Shown: positions 1-11,556, counted from the first letter of the stretch. The stretch is DNA of 64,000 nt from Panorpa germanica (GCA_963678705.1 OY783203.1:2418001-2482000); one strand, 5' to 3'. The notes: generated from the sequence alone by a model not told the origin. Made by a program: numbers and translations.

Positions 1-2
1 TA

Positions 3-218
3 CTGCCACCAGCAGCAACTATTGCGCCGTTTATTACTCCTCCTCCAATAATATTTGGGGGTGCTGATTACCGATATCCAGTTCATTTCCCTCCTCCTCC
101 AATTCCCAATTCTCAAATGGAGGGACCCGGGGGCAACGGAACGGCCATTCCGCCCGTCGTACATTATCCTAGTCAAGACCCAAACCGATTAGGAGCTATG
201 CAGAAGTATCAACATTAG
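3..218 (+). CDS. C-terminal coding exon of a proline-rich protein (5' end outside window)
   Basis: Reading frame 3 is open from the window edge to a TAG at 216-218, giving 71 residues; the other two forward frames stop within about 65 bases. The peptide is rich in proline and aromatic residues (ITPPPIIFGG, VHFPPPPIPNSQ, AIPPVVHYPS) and ends MQKYQH. The segment is clearly richer in G+C than the DNA after it. Such low-complexity proline stretches are often SH3 or WW ligands, but no domain can be recognised, so no function is assigned. A 3' UTR follows; a plausible AATAAA lies near 465. The exon may belong to a gene separate from the one at 3577-5284, because it has its own stop codon. Confidence 0.75.
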   Translation: MPPAATIAPFITPPPIIFGGADYRYPVHFPPPPIPNSQMEGPGGNGTAIPPVVHYPSQDPNRLGAMQKYQH

Positions 219-2183
219 TTTCACATATATTGTTATTAATAATGTTACACTTTTTATAAATATTAATGAATAAGGTTTTCTGTATATATAGGATTCCATA
301 TAGCTTATGTATTTAAGAAATTACTTATTATATTTTTTTTAATACTATTTGCAAATCATATTGACTTGTTAATGAAGTAACTGCTCCAATACTTTTGTAT
401 TATATGAAGCACAATTAAACTAAAAATGTGAGAGGCGAATTGTGCCTACATAGTTGCAGAAAAATAAAATAATATTTAAGAGTTAACACTAAGAACAAAG
501 TCAGATTACCTCTATCAATTGAAATTTTTTTATCTGTAATTGACCGTAAAAAAAACCGTGATGATACTGGAAATGTTCTAAAAAAATAAATATTTTTAAT
601 TTAAAAAGTAACAAGTTTCTTTTAATTTACCTATTTTATTTTTTCTTAATATAAGAGATTCCTTATATAATCTGAAAATTTTAATTTTTTATCTAAAGAT
701 ACCATATTCTTTTTCTAGGGGTGAGATCATATTCATTTTCTTCTAAAATGAAAATATAAACATACATTTTTAAGTAACGAAATTACGCTTTGATTATACT
801 CTTCTGTACATCTCAATCGCTACGACATGAGCTCCTAGGTTGATAAATTTGATGGGGCTGTATACTATCGATTTATTTTTTTGAAAATATATATCTATTC
901 TAGTTGCAAGTTGTATCTATTTTTTTCTAAATAATTTTCAGAAGAGCAAAGTCCTTTACAGCCAAGTTCAATTCTGTCGAGTCATAATTTAGTGACTGTC
1001 AGTTTCGGAATTTAGTTACTCATGGTACGTTTATTATATCAATGTAGTTACATTTTCGGGGGATCCATTTAATACTCTACATCAACGACACAATGGGCAA
1101 GATAACTCTCACTCATAAGTTACAATGGTTGCATTTTCACAAAATCAGGCGGTTTGCTGAATATTTTTATATGAGTATGTCAATAGTAAATGATTATGGA
1201 AAACAATCTAATCAGAGATAATATATTAATCTAATATGTACATATATATGAAAAGTTATGTTATACTTCATTACAAATATATACGTTTTTAATAAATGTA
1301 GTTTAATATATGTAGAAAATGAACCGAATATACATATATGAACACGGCTTTAGAAATTACCCTTCGCTTATCTATTTAAAAATGTGTTTTCATAATGGAG
1401 GTACAGGATTATTGATAAATTAGATTAATATTTGAGATACTTCTAATTTACCTAATTATACCTCTACACTCTGCAGATAACTTGTGAAATATTAATATCT
1501 AGTTGCAGATTATTATTTTTATCAATTCTATTTTATTTAGCATATGGCGTATATGGTTATTAAATACAATAAACGACATTACCCAGGGGTGTATACGTTA
1601 AACCATCGCAAAACACAAAATGACAACAAATAGTAACTTTGTTTTATTTTATTTTAGACGAACAATATAGATTATTTTGGTAACAGAGTTTACAAATTTG
1701 AAAGATGTTTAAATTTCGAGCTTCGAAAGATCTTGAAAGACTGTTTAAGTAAAATTACAATGCACAGAAATACAATTTACCTCATGAAATATAAGATTGT
1801 ACATACAATATTTTTATATAAAATGGTTTAGGTATATATTTTTTAAATTTGCATTGTATTTATTATCAAAACTAGTTTTGAAATTCGCGCGCTGTTCAAC
1901 AGAAATGCATGTGTTTTTCTATACTTCAAAACTTGAAAACAGGATGGGTTTTTTTTAAATTAAAGCGCAAAGGGATGGACAACTAGTTGATTATCCATGA
2001 TACACTTGATACTGAAACAGGATATACAGGATTTCCAGGAAGGTAAAGTTCGTTTTATATTTTATTTTATATGTCAACTATTTTTTGAAATTTACTGCAG
2101 GTGTAATAGGAAAATGCATTGTAAATGGGATATATTATTTATCTTTAATGTACAATATATGAATTTTAACAATATTTTTAATA
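219..2183. other. 3' UTR and intergenic AT-rich DNA
   Basis: About 2 kb of AT-rich DNA after the stop of the proline-rich gene. The only coding-like stretch is 942-1015, listed separately. A short ORF starting at 1094 (MGKITLTHK) has no splice or family support. No repeats with clear boundaries were seen. Confidence 0.5.
942..1015 (+). other. Possible alternative terminal exon
   Basis: A polypyrimidine-rich acceptor (TAATTTTCAG) ends at 941. In the frame that skips two bases the exon reads EQSPLQPSSILSSHNLVTVS and then FGI before a TAG at 1013-1015. The composition is coding-like and the other two frames are closed. It could be an alternative last exon for the proline-rich gene upstream, joined from a phase-1 donor such as the GTCAAG near 173, but no transcript evidence is available. 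It could also be chance. Confidence 0.25.
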
Positions 2184-2191
2184 GACTAGAT

Positions 2192-3294
2192 CAGCGGTTC
2201 TCAAACTTTTTACTTCGAGCCCCCCTGCATAATCCAGCTGTAAGATGCCCCCCCCCCCCTACATGTAAGCGTACTATATATTATAAGGGAGTCGCATTTG
2301 TAATTTTACAGTCAATTTTTATTTAGTTAATTTTTGCACATTCTATGCATTCTCTAATGGGGCAATAGGTTTAATCGTAATCAAACAAATTCTATACAAA
2401 CAATTACAATTTATTTAATTATTTTAGTTACTATAATACATAATTGTTATTTGTAACTCAAAGCAATAATAAGAAAAAGAGCTGCAGTGTGAAGGATGTG
2501 GTTGTTTCTTTTCTGCGCATAGTTTCTTGAAACGCGGTGTCAGTTCTGATAACGCTACTCTGAGTTCCTTGATCACATCCAGTCTTGAGCGATATTTACT
2601 CTTCATGGAAACTAGAGCAGAAAATTCAGTTTCACAAAAATAAGTAGTTGTAAGAATAAGTAGTACTCAAAATTGGGTGTTCCTTTTGTACACCAATCCA
2701 GAAGGATGTGAGAGAAGATTCTTTAAACTTCATTTCAAGCCCAGTGTCACCTTGGAGGTCAATGAGATTTTCTTTTTCCTTCATGTTGAGGGAGCACTCA
2801 TCGGCTGATGGTTTGAACGGGTTTTGAATCCATGCCAAACCATCCAAGTTCTCATTAAAATATTTTTCAAAACGAAATTTGAGGATTTCTAAGTGTTTAA
2901 GAAAGCATTTCCTTGCATTGGTTGGAATAGTTTTAAGATCCATTTCTTCAATCATAATTTTAAGATTAGGAAATAGCTCCAAATAATTACTTTTCAGACC
3001 GCACTCGTACAAACTTAGATCCATTACAAAGCTTTTCACCTTTTCAGTCCATTGCAGAAGGTTAGCATCTTTTTTCTGTATTTTCTGATAAACTAAAAAA
3101 AAAAATATATTTGGCACTCTTACGACGTTGACTAAAAATTATACACTTGTTGTGATTTTAAAAATAAAAAGTTAGCTTTATTATTTTGTAAGTAAATTTA
3201 ATTAATTTTTCAACCAAGCTTTGAGCCCCCCCTGAGCCTTCATTGCGCCCTCCTTGGGGGGGGGGGGTCGCGCCCCACACTTTGAGAACCGCTG
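2192..3294 (-). mobile_element. Decayed hAT transposon with perfect 8-bp target duplication
   Basis: The left end CAGCGGTTCTCAAA and right end TTTGAGAACCGCTG are inverted copies and match the general hAT terminal style. The 8-bp direct repeat GACTAGAT flanks both ends exactly (2184-2191 and 3295-3302), which marks a real insertion. Inside, on the minus strand, are two broken pieces of a hAT transposase C-terminal region (2632-3117 and 2424-2606) of the ZBED/SCAND3-like type: a long helical region, then WIGVQKEHPIL and, in another frame, RVALSELTPRFKKLC. At least one frameshift or stop separates them and the N-terminal catalytic part is absent, so the copy cannot move itself. Homopolymer runs of C and G lie just inside the ends. 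Confidence 0.9.
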
Positions 3295-3576
3295 GACTAG
3301 ATAATCACAAAAGTTTAACTCATCAGAAATACACAAATATGACAACTAATTTTAAGTAATAGAGTACACCACTACACCACTGATATAAATAATAAAATGA
3401 ACAATAAAATATAGAAATCATATTATTCGTGTGGTTAAATCTTTATCAGTCTTTTGTGCAAAATGAATGGGTGCAAATATAGGAACAACATTTTGCAAGT
3501 GATTGATAAAGTATGAACATTTTTGTTTCGTATAACTTAGTGTATTTATTAAGCTAACGATCCTGTTTTCATTTAG

Positions 3577-5284
3577 GTGGAAGAACTCATGTATGAGAGG
3601 AGTTTTGAGCTACGTACGGATCCAGTCAGTACGGATGCAGCTCCGATTAGAAATCCTTGCTACCTGTGGTTGGCTACAAGGAAAGCGCGGCCAGTGATGA
3701 GGATGGATACAAACCAGTCATATCAAATATCAAGGCTAATAAATAAGGTGAAATTTGTATGTTAAATTCCCAATATTAACTATAACGCTATTCTTAATTT
3801 ATGTCACACTACGAATAACCTCTGCTGTTTTCTCAATGAAACACTTTAGACAAAGTTAGGTTAATTTATAACTTCATATGTATAAAAATAGGGTTATGTA
3901 TGGTTATTCTATTAGATCAGCGTTGAAGATTGTAATCGTGTGCTGATCCGGCTAGAAACTGTACTTCATACATCAGGGCAAAGCAAAAGACCAGATGAGG
4001 TATTTGAAGCGAAGAAATTAAAGTAGCTTTAATGTTGAATTTATGAAATTCACAATGCAATTATTTCAGATACCAGTGCTTCTACTAGATTTGTTATCCG
4101 ATGAAGTAAACAATAGTTTGCTACTTCAAACAACATCCAAGCGAAGAGAGAGTGCTTTGATGACATTGAGGAGAACTTATTCCATGAGAAAAGCTCGTGT
4201 TAGTAGACAATTGTATAGCTACATTCTATATTTCTTCGATAAAAGAAAACAACTTTAAATTTGGGTGCAATTGGGTTGTGAACCATGTCTTAACTTGTGA
4301 AAAACTATTATATATGATGAAGTTGGATCAGAACCTTAAATGTACAGTCATTTCTGTCACTTTAATTAGTAGAGGCAACACTTTATAAAAAACTCTACTC
4401 CACCGACTATTTTCGTCTCGCTTCTACAACAAAGTTGAGATTACTTAATCGATTTCTGTATCTCAGTGACGGTTTCTTAATAGTCAGGTACCTGTGGTTC
4501 TTAGGAGTAACAACTGTGTTTTTTAACTTAAGCCCTTCGCAAACAAGTCGACTGATTGCAAACCTTAGCCCAGAATCTGCCGAACCGAATGAAAATGGAA
4601 CTGTGTTGTTAGTAAGAAAACGCACGTGTATACGAGTGAGAGAAAACACACGGCACGAATGAAAGAAAACTGATTTCAAACTAGTTTTGAGCACGTTTTT
4701 GGCGACTGTATTTCTATGTCGCAGTGCATGTTTGGTTGCATGCTTTTGATGGAGACATCATGCGCAGAGATGTGCTCAAATACTATTTAAAAGTGAAAAT
4801 ACATACTTACATACAAATACGACACAATAAAATCCCCTATTATGTTATTGTTAAAAATTCTATAGAATCACGAAACACGGCTCGACATGGTTTTTCGTTT
4901 TCGTTGGAAACTTCGACTCAGTCGACTCGTGTGCGGAGGACCTTAATGTCATAACTGTAGTTTAACTGACTATTGTCCTAATTTCTTCCGCACGTGACTC
5001 AATGACATGGTGGCCAATTATCGAGGAAAACATTTATATTTCAATTTTTTTATTTCTAAAAATATTTAAAAACTATATATTTTTTTAAAGATATAAGATA
5101 TTGAATCTGTAAAAAGTGGTTCACAGCACAATTTCGTAGTAGTACATATGTAATGTGATTTTAGGTTGGACCTACTTCGCAAGATTGCAGATTGAATCCT
5201 TCTGAAACTTCAGGGATAAAAACAAGACATTCAGTAACTTTCTTAGATGAACCAACAATTTATTCTATTTCTCTTAATAATTAA
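3577..5284 (+). CDS. C-terminal four exons of an unrecognised protein
   Basis: Four exons join cleanly: 3577-3747, 3916-3999, 4070-4198 and 5165-5284. Acceptors are TTTCATTTAG, TTCTATTAG, TTATTTCAG and GATTTTAG; donors are GTGAAA, GTATTT and GTTAGT. Every exon is a multiple of three and every junction is phase 0, giving 167 residues to a TAA at 5282-5284. Landmarks are CYLWLATRKARPVMRM, EDCNRVLIRLETVLHTSG, LLLDLLSDEVNNSLLLQ, a basic KRRESALMTLRRTYSMRKAR, and the end FLDEPTIYSISLNN. The middle is predicted helical. The first exon has an acceptor and no convincing start, so at least one exon lies upstream, possibly beyond the hAT insertion. I do not recognise the family. The GTTAGT donor is weak: without that splice, exon 3 would read to a stop at 4258. 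Confidence 0.65.
4532..4942. mobile_element. TTAA-flanked MITE in the last intron of the 3577-5284 gene
   Basis: Ends GCCCTTCGCAAACAAGTCGA and, reversed, GGTCCTCCGCACACGAGTCG form imperfect inverted repeats, and TTAA flanks both sides (4528-4531 and 4943-4946). A homologous copy lies inverted at 26877-27244. No transposase remains. TTAA target sites are typical of piggyBac-like elements; that assignment is inferred. Short ORFs on both strands here are products of the repeat. Confidence 0.7.
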
Positions 5285-5986
5285 TACGAGTATAAAACAT
5301 GTAAAATGCACCAAAAGTACTGTTTTAATTTTGTATTTAATTTAAATTTTATAGCATATGGGAATATGCGTAGTTATTTTCTGCACTATTTTTAATTTAA
5401 AATTTAATTTACTTATTTTAATGTTTTTGTCAACATGGCCTCTCCTAATCTACGGAAATCTGGTTATAACATTTGAGTGGCATACGGGATAAGATTACAT
5501 TTTACACTATTGTTACCAAATATCAATGTATGTATATTAATAATAAAAATAAACAAAATTATTTTATCAATGTACAAATGTGTGGAACTGCATTATTCCA
5601 GAACTTGATTGCACAGTGCTGAAGTTGGAAGAAGTTTGGTCTGTTGTCGGTCCTTTGACCCGCGTCAAAAGAGATTTTTCTTCTCCTACCACACACTTGA
5701 TCCACATGTCATGCACTGCCTCACGAATCGCCGAACAATCCAAGGTTTTACACTTGAAAGTTTATTTATTTACTTGAAAGTTTTTGTTAAACAGTGTCAG
5801 TGTCAATAATATCAACAAATTAATAAAATAAATAAACCATTCGTTCCACCGTGTAGTAGGAAACTTGACATGTTCATCTCACATACGTTAGAGCCAAGCA
5901 TTTGAATCAAACGTTCACCGCATCGTTTTGTCCGGCTTTAGACACGAGCGATTACGAGTATTATGAAGATCATAGCCGTGTATATC

Positions 5987-5991
<5 letters not shown>

Positions 5992-6081
<90 letters not shown>
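5992..6081. repeat. (TA)n microsatellite
   Basis: About 45 uninterrupted TA units. The Ile/Tyr-repeat ORF predicted across it is an artefact. Confidence 0.95.
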
Positions 6082-6083
<2 letters not shown>

Positions 6084-6497
6084 ATCAATCAGTGAATCAT
6101 GCTCACGTGAGTACTGGGAATAATTTTTCTAACCTACAAATGACACATGTTATTTATTAGGTTGTATGTATATATACGTTTATATAAATCAATTATATAT
6201 TTATTATTATACTCCCGTATCTTATGAATGTATGCCAGTATGTACTTATTGGAGAATATGGTATGCACCAGGGGTTACCAACATGCCAGTATTGAAAATA
6301 CATACGTCACAAAACGTAATCTTAACTATTCTGAACGCATTCAAAAATAAACCAAGGTGTGGTACACTGAGTTAGGTTTGGCGAACCCTGGTGGTGGAGC
6401 TATTTCTCGTAGAATGAAAAGTATACAGAGCTCAGAACATTTCCTTGCGATGCGTGCAGTGCTACTATCTTCTTTGCGATTAAAGTAATCATAATGA

Positions 6498-6670
6498 GGG
6501 TGTTCACACACTGGAACGGACTATTTACATCTTTTTGAGTAGAGTGTACTCGAATTAGCACTCTTATCATGAGTGGAAATTACTATTTTAATGTTTATCA
6601 TTCACCTCATGATAATTAGTACCGAAAAAGCCAGCATCGCAAACAGTTGATTCCAGTGTGAGAGTAGCCT
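6498..6670. mobile_element. Short MITE with CACACTGGAA ends
   Basis: The left end contains CACACTGGAACGGACT and the right end TTCCAGTGTGAGAGTAGCCT, which are imperfect inverted repeats. The same end sequences bound 16521-16806, so this is a dispersed family. No target duplication could be fixed. Confidence 0.55.
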
Positions 6671-8171
6671 AAATGTACGAGTAACTAATGCAATTAATGA
6701 TGGTCTTCAGAGGTCAATTGTAATATTATTCAATTGTTGTCGCGTCATAGGTAGTTAGTGTTTTAGTTTTATGATGGGACAGTTAATTAAATGACGCGTT
6801 ATCTATAAAATGAAACTTTTTCTAATTATTTTCTTAAGTGAATAAAGGTGACCAGATATTTTATACTAGTGAGATAGTTAAATTGGGTCAAAATCAATTT
6901 ATCATGTCACAATTGTCTTTAGCCGAAAAAATTGAATCATTCATTTCTTTGAAGCCCTACCGCAAGTGAAAAGCATTTTTATAATTATCATTTCAGCAGA
7001 AAATATTATTTTAGCAGTTTTACCGTATCAGATACAATGGGCTTGTGTCGATTTTTCAATTGTTGATTGAAATTAATCTTAATAAATGTGTATTGGCGTG
7101 TCTATTTTATTAAATATCTAAATATTGACGGAGATATAGCAAATAAAAGTTTGAATTGTAGTTTTAGCCCTAGAAATGGTCGGCCATATTTGTATGACGT
7201 GAAATGCATTTTAACGTCAGTTATTTGTTGAGTAGGTCAGTGCTGTAGTAATGTTATGTAGCTGTTGGTAGTCAAATAATCAAGTCAAGTCAAAGAATAA
7301 TAAGTTTTTATTTTATTTAACCCTGCTAAGGCAGACATAATATTGGAATTTGATTGTTCCTTGAAATAGCTGTAAATAATATTTGATATTTTGATTTATA
7401 AATACATATAGCAGAGCTTTATGAGCTGTAAGGTTGGTAACATGCACTTGGAATGTGTACAACGTTGAATCCCTTTAATAATTAAAGAGACACAATGACT
7501 TTTTTAATTGTTAATATCACTTAACATATAAGCAGTTATTAAGAAATAATTGAACATTTGAAGTTCTAGTAACCCACTTTATCAATATATAGTACAGTTT
7601 TATAGAAATTAAGACATAGGACACAAGCCATTGAAATTATGTCTTGATTGTACTTTGAGATTTAAGTACACACGATCTTTTCTGAGAATCTTTCCGTTCA
7701 AATTGCAATGTTTACACATATGATAAGCAACAGTTCAAAATAAACAAAAAGTGCTTGATCGTTTTATGAAATTAAAATGACGTTTTCAACGCATTGCGGT
7801 TAAAGAGGTTATGTCACTACTTTAATTTCATGATAGTACATACTAAAATATAAAACCCCCTTAAACATATTATGTAAATATGTATTAAACAAGGTAAGTT
7901 TAGAAATAGACACAAGACAGGTTCACTAAGGGAGGAGTTATATTGCTTCTTGACACGAAACTTAACCTAAAAAATAAAATTAATATATGATGTAAAAAAT
8001 GTTGTTCTATTTTTTAATAATTTATTGCTCCAATCTTATATCTAACTATATCATATTATATGTAATAGCTAATGAGCATGCACGAAAATTTAAAGTAAAG
8101 GTGATTGTTTCTGTCTACTTTCCAACACAGTTCCAATTGCAATAAAGATTTGAAGTTTGTAGCAGGTATCT

Positions 8172-8324
8172 TTATTTAATATAGTCAGTGCCGGTGCCGC
8201 ATACATTGTAGCAGGGCACTGCAGGGCACGTAGACTGTTTCTTCTTCTTTTCTACTTCTTGTTTCAAACGATCTACTTCTTTATCGAGGTGCACTTGTTT
8301 AATAGAAATGGGCTTGTGATTCAT
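8172..8324 (-). CDS. Small hypothetical protein (50 aa)
   Basis: A minus-strand ORF starts MNHKPISIKQVHLDKEVDRL, continues with a charged coiled-coil-like run (KQEVEKKKKQ) and ends in a cysteine-rich CPAVPCYNVCGTGTDYIK. An in-frame TAA lies 6 bases before the ATG. A good splice acceptor (TTATCAATTTGCAG) lies just upstream, so the ATG could be in the second exon behind a 5' UTR intron. An AATAAA overlaps the stop codon on the minus strand. The composition is unlike the surrounding AT-rich DNA. It is not recognised; it may be a small gene, the last exon of a longer one, or a pseudogene. Confidence 0.45.
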   Translation of the reverse strand: MNHKPISIKQVHLDKEVDRLKQEVEKKKKQSTCPAVPCYNVCGTGTDYIK

Positions 8325-8784
8325 GCCTTACTTTCTATAAAACTGTGCTGCAAATTGATAAAGACTATCAGGACCTGAGTTATACAATTATTATTTAATA
8401 AGTAATATTTCAGGATTTCTTTTTTATAGTCCAAATCAAGATAGTTCGACGGCGATTTATACTTAAAAGAGGTTATAAGAGCGGTATAAATCTATAATAC
8501 AATAATGAATTTTATTTTATTCGTTTCTATATACATTATAGAAAAATAGGTGAGCCAGTGTTTTTTAGTTATATCGGAAGTTTATAGCCTACAATTTGTT
8601 TCAGGTATGAGTCGGTGCCGAACTCTCGTAATTTGAAGTTTAGTATAGTATTTGAGTGAATCAACTTTCAACAGTTATTAGCACTTAAAACAATATTTTG
8701 AAAAAAAACCCATTAGAATAATTTTTCACTAAAAAGAAATATTATAAAATAATTAATAGAACTTGTGTTGACTTAACGGTCATT

Positions 8785-8905
8785 GATCTCGGTGCAGGTG
8801 TTCAAACTAAATCAAACCGTTAGCGCAAACGATGACGCTGGTACGGAGATCGAACTCGAAGACACAGTAGTTTGGCATTAAGCATAATCGCTCTCGGCCA
8901 CTATA
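8785..8905. repeat. SINE-like repeat tail
   Basis: Contains GGAGATCGAACTCGAAGACA followed by TAAGCATAATCGCTCTCG. Related text occurs near 22255, 29350, 36970, 39900, 49100, 54060 and 59125. The GATCGAAC core resembles a pol III B box (GGTTCGANTCC), so a tRNA-derived SINE is likely; no intact tRNA can be folded. Confidence 0.5.
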
Positions 8906-9206
8906 TCGTCTATTAATATTTTAGTAATTTCATAATTACAGAGCTGTAAATATTTTGCGGTAAATAAGTCTGAAATTGTAGTTGGAACATAGTATTCGTA
9001 AGTACATACGAGTATATACTCCAGCCTCCCGCTGTACGCTGCCGTGGCCGCTCCCGCTTCTAAAGCACGCGTGTTGTATAAAAACGTGTCGTGTTAATTA
9101 CTGACCTCAAAAAATTGCCTGAAATTAAATATAGGTCACATAAAACATAAAATGTACGCATGTCTCATTGTCTGAACTGGACAAGTAGGTGCTCCAAGGG
9201 ATCACG

Positions 9207-9230
9207 GGGTCAACAGGGTCAACCTGGTCA
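9207..9230 (+). promoter_or_regulatory. Triple GGTCA-type direct repeat, 3-bp spacing
   Basis: GGGTCA, GGGTCA and TGGTCA lie at 9207-9212, 9216-9221 and 9225-9230 with 3-bp spacers. Direct repeats of this half-site are nuclear-receptor targets. Binding is inferred from the motif only; a stretch of GGT-CAA codons would also give this pattern. Confidence 0.3.
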
Positions 9231-10432
9231 TTGGGACTAGCAGTAAGGAGTGTGTAGCGAAGGGAGGAGAGGGGAGGGGGGCTCGATGTACCGACAGCTA
9301 CGGCTATATTACTGCATTACCCGTAGTGTAATAATGACATTCCATAGAATATTGTTATTTTAAAGTTACGTGGAACTGTTCAAGTCGAGAGACTTTTGTT
9401 GTCAAAGTAAATATTTAGACTTTGTTCTATTTTAGCATTAATTTGCATATTTATCTCGTTATTAAAATATTTAACTAGATACTGGAGACTGGGTACTGGA
9501 TAACGCCCAGTTCTTGTGGACTACGGTTGATTCACAGAATAAATACTTGCTTATCTTTTTGCGAGTAGTTGTTATTTTAAAAAGTTGTAGAAACAATGGA
9601 AATAAAACGATGTTTTGGTTAAGGCTGTTGTTGTGCTGTAAGAGTGGAAGATCCAAGTTTATACCAGCAGAGTTGTGACACATACAAAACTCGTATACAA
9701 ATACTAACTTAATTAATAAAACATTCAACTCTGCTTTGCATAATTTAATTAATGAAAAGATCGATATTAACAAATACGAAAAATTATCACTAATTTTTAT
9801 TTACTTCTTTCACTATTTAATTTATTTAACATTGACCTATTTTCAATCCACATCGCTGCCTAATACCAGTTTGTGAACTGGGAATCCAACCCATACATAG
9901 AACAGTTCACAAGCAATCCAAGAAGCGATACTATTGACAATAATCAAGTCTATTCCAGTGCGAGAGCAGCTTGTAGCCTGCTAATAAGACTCTACTTTAT
10001 GCCTGATGTATATGCAAAACAAATAACAATATCAATAGTCCAGTTCATTAGTGAGACATCTCCGAATTGTATTATTGTTTACCTACATTATAATTTTGTT
10101 TGATGTATTTATGAGTTATGTGAGTATTGAATCAGATAGAGGGTACACTTTTATATATTTGAGATATCTCACTAATGAACTGGACGATCGATATGCCCTC
10201 ATATCAATAATTAATCTAGGGTCTCTTTCCAGAAATGTGAAATTTGGTAGTGTGAAAGAGTTTAATGAGTAGGATTTGTAGGAGAAGTAAGACAATGGAT
10301 TTGTCAATAGTGGTGCCATCTATATGCCATCCTACGAACTTATTGAGTGATGTGATCACACTGCGAAAATCTTTACGGTACTGAACTGGTTTGCCTGAAA
10401 CATATCGTGTAGTACAATTATTATTTTTTATA

Positions 10433-11292
10433 ATATGGATATTTGATAGACTGATAGCCAGTATGATGTTGTATTGAGCAGAGGTTTGGGGGTGGAAGGA
10501 ACAAGAAAAGTTGGAAAGAATACAGGTGAGATATATTAAATGGGTACTAGGGCTGGACAGGTGCACGCCAGGATACATGGTGATGGAGGAGCTGAAAAGG
10601 GATAAGATACGAATTAAAACAGGGGAAAGAGCAGTAAAATACGAGGAGAAATTGAGCGGAAAGCAAAATTTTAAAGAAAATAAGAGAGGATAGCATAAAG
10701 AATGGGGGGGGAGGAGGTCCAAAAAAGAGAAAGGAGTACTTTGAAAGGAATGGAATGGCGATCGAGGAGGCAGAGAGGAGAAGAGAAGGTGGCGCAAGTG
10801 TGGAAGAGGAGCTAAGGAGAAGAGATAAGGAGATACAACAGCAGGAGAGAATGGGAAAAATAGAAAAAAGTAACTACAATAAAAGATATAAAAGGTTATG
10901 GGAAAATAATGTGCCTCAGTACCTTATAGAAAAAGACATAAAACACATAAGAAGAACAGCAAGGTTTAGATTGGGAAATGAGGAAAAAGGAAACAGATAC
11001 TGGGAAAAGAGTGAGGAAAGAAAGTGTTGACTGTGCGGAGCGGAGGACGAAACACTGGAGCACATTAAGTTTGAGTGTAAGGAAAAAGTAGCGAGCGAAA
11101 GGAATATTGGCCAGCTACTAAAGGGAGGCAGTGAAGGAAAGAGGTGGATGGCGGAAATAGTAAGAAGGAAAGGAAGAACAGGAGAATAAATAAGCTGGTG
11201 GAGAATAATGTAAATTTAATTGTAATTTGAAGTATATGTATTAAGAATGTAGATTGTAAAGCCGAAAGGCGAACAATAAACAATAAATAAAA
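10433..11292 (+). mobile_element. 5'-truncated non-LTR retrotransposon (LINE) 3' end
   Basis: Translation across three broken frames gives the C-terminal part of a LINE polyprotein: FDRLIASMML, AEVWGWKEQEKLERIQ, KWVLGLDRCTPGYMVMEELK and RRTARFRLGNEEKGNRYW, then a zinc-knuckle-like CGAEDETLEHIKFEC. The W-G-W and C-x-x-C-H-type motifs are typical of the region after the reverse transcriptase in R1-like LINEs. In-frame stops (near 10475 and 11030) and a frameshift near 10692 make it inactive. It ends in an A-rich AACAATAAACAATAAATAAA tail near 11290. Confidence 0.85.
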
Positions 11293-11556
11293 TATTATTT
11301 TTTATACACTAGTAACTTATTTTATACATCAAATATTTTGCAACTTAGTCTTACATAATAATTTTGTTCTAACAAACTGTTACCCAGAAGAAATGTAGTT
11401 TCTGGTTTTTGCCTTCCCCCTCTCTTCAACACCCCTTGGTAATTTGACGCTGTCTATGTTTTTTTTTAATGACATTCTACAGATAACCCACATGCCAAAT
11501 TGCAACGTACTTGTTCTTTTTTGACGTTTCACAAAATCATACATTTGTAGGTTATA

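Larger units (their letters stand above)
5285..8171. other. Intergenic DNA with MITE and (TA)n microsatellite
   Basis: AT-rich DNA. An AATAAA near 5548 could serve the gene ending at 5284. Overlapping short ORFs at 5580-5809 lack family or splice support. The (TA)n tract and the MITE at 6498-6670 are listed separately. No other gene was found. Confidence 0.5.
8325..10432. other. Intergenic DNA with possible promoter-like GC-rich patch
   Basis: Mostly AT-rich. Contains a SINE-like tail (8785-8905), a locally GC-rich patch at 9020-9110 with a TATAAAA (9078-9084), a triple GGTCA-type repeat (9207-9230), and a hairpin-forming inverted repeat (10038-10062 with 10161-10185). No coding gene was recognised. 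Confidence 0.4.

Noticed and set aside
1094..1222. 42-codon ORF starting MGKITLTHK
   Set aside because: No donor site or family resemblance; likely chance in the intergenic region.
4407..4694. Overlapping ORFs of 95 and 75 codons on opposite strands
   Set aside because: They largely overlap the TTAA-flanked MITE and an intron; the second MITE copy does not keep them open.
5963..6160. 65-codon ORF rich in Ile-Tyr repeats
   Set aside because: It is a translation of the (TA)n microsatellite.
9201..9236. Possible collagen-like coding (Gly-x-y) in GSRGQQGQPGH
   Set aside because: The frame is only four repeats long and meets a TAG at once; the tandem half-site reading is simpler.
10216..10797. 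193-codon minus-strand ORF
   Set aside because: It is the antisense shadow of LINE coding sequence on the plus strand; its Ser/Leu/Pro-rich look comes from purine-rich coding DNA.
11380..11556. Minus-strand ORF containing FGMWVICRM and KLPRGVEERGKAKTRN
   Set aside because: It looks somewhat coding but has no start, splice site or recognised family, and lies just outside the mariner fragment.
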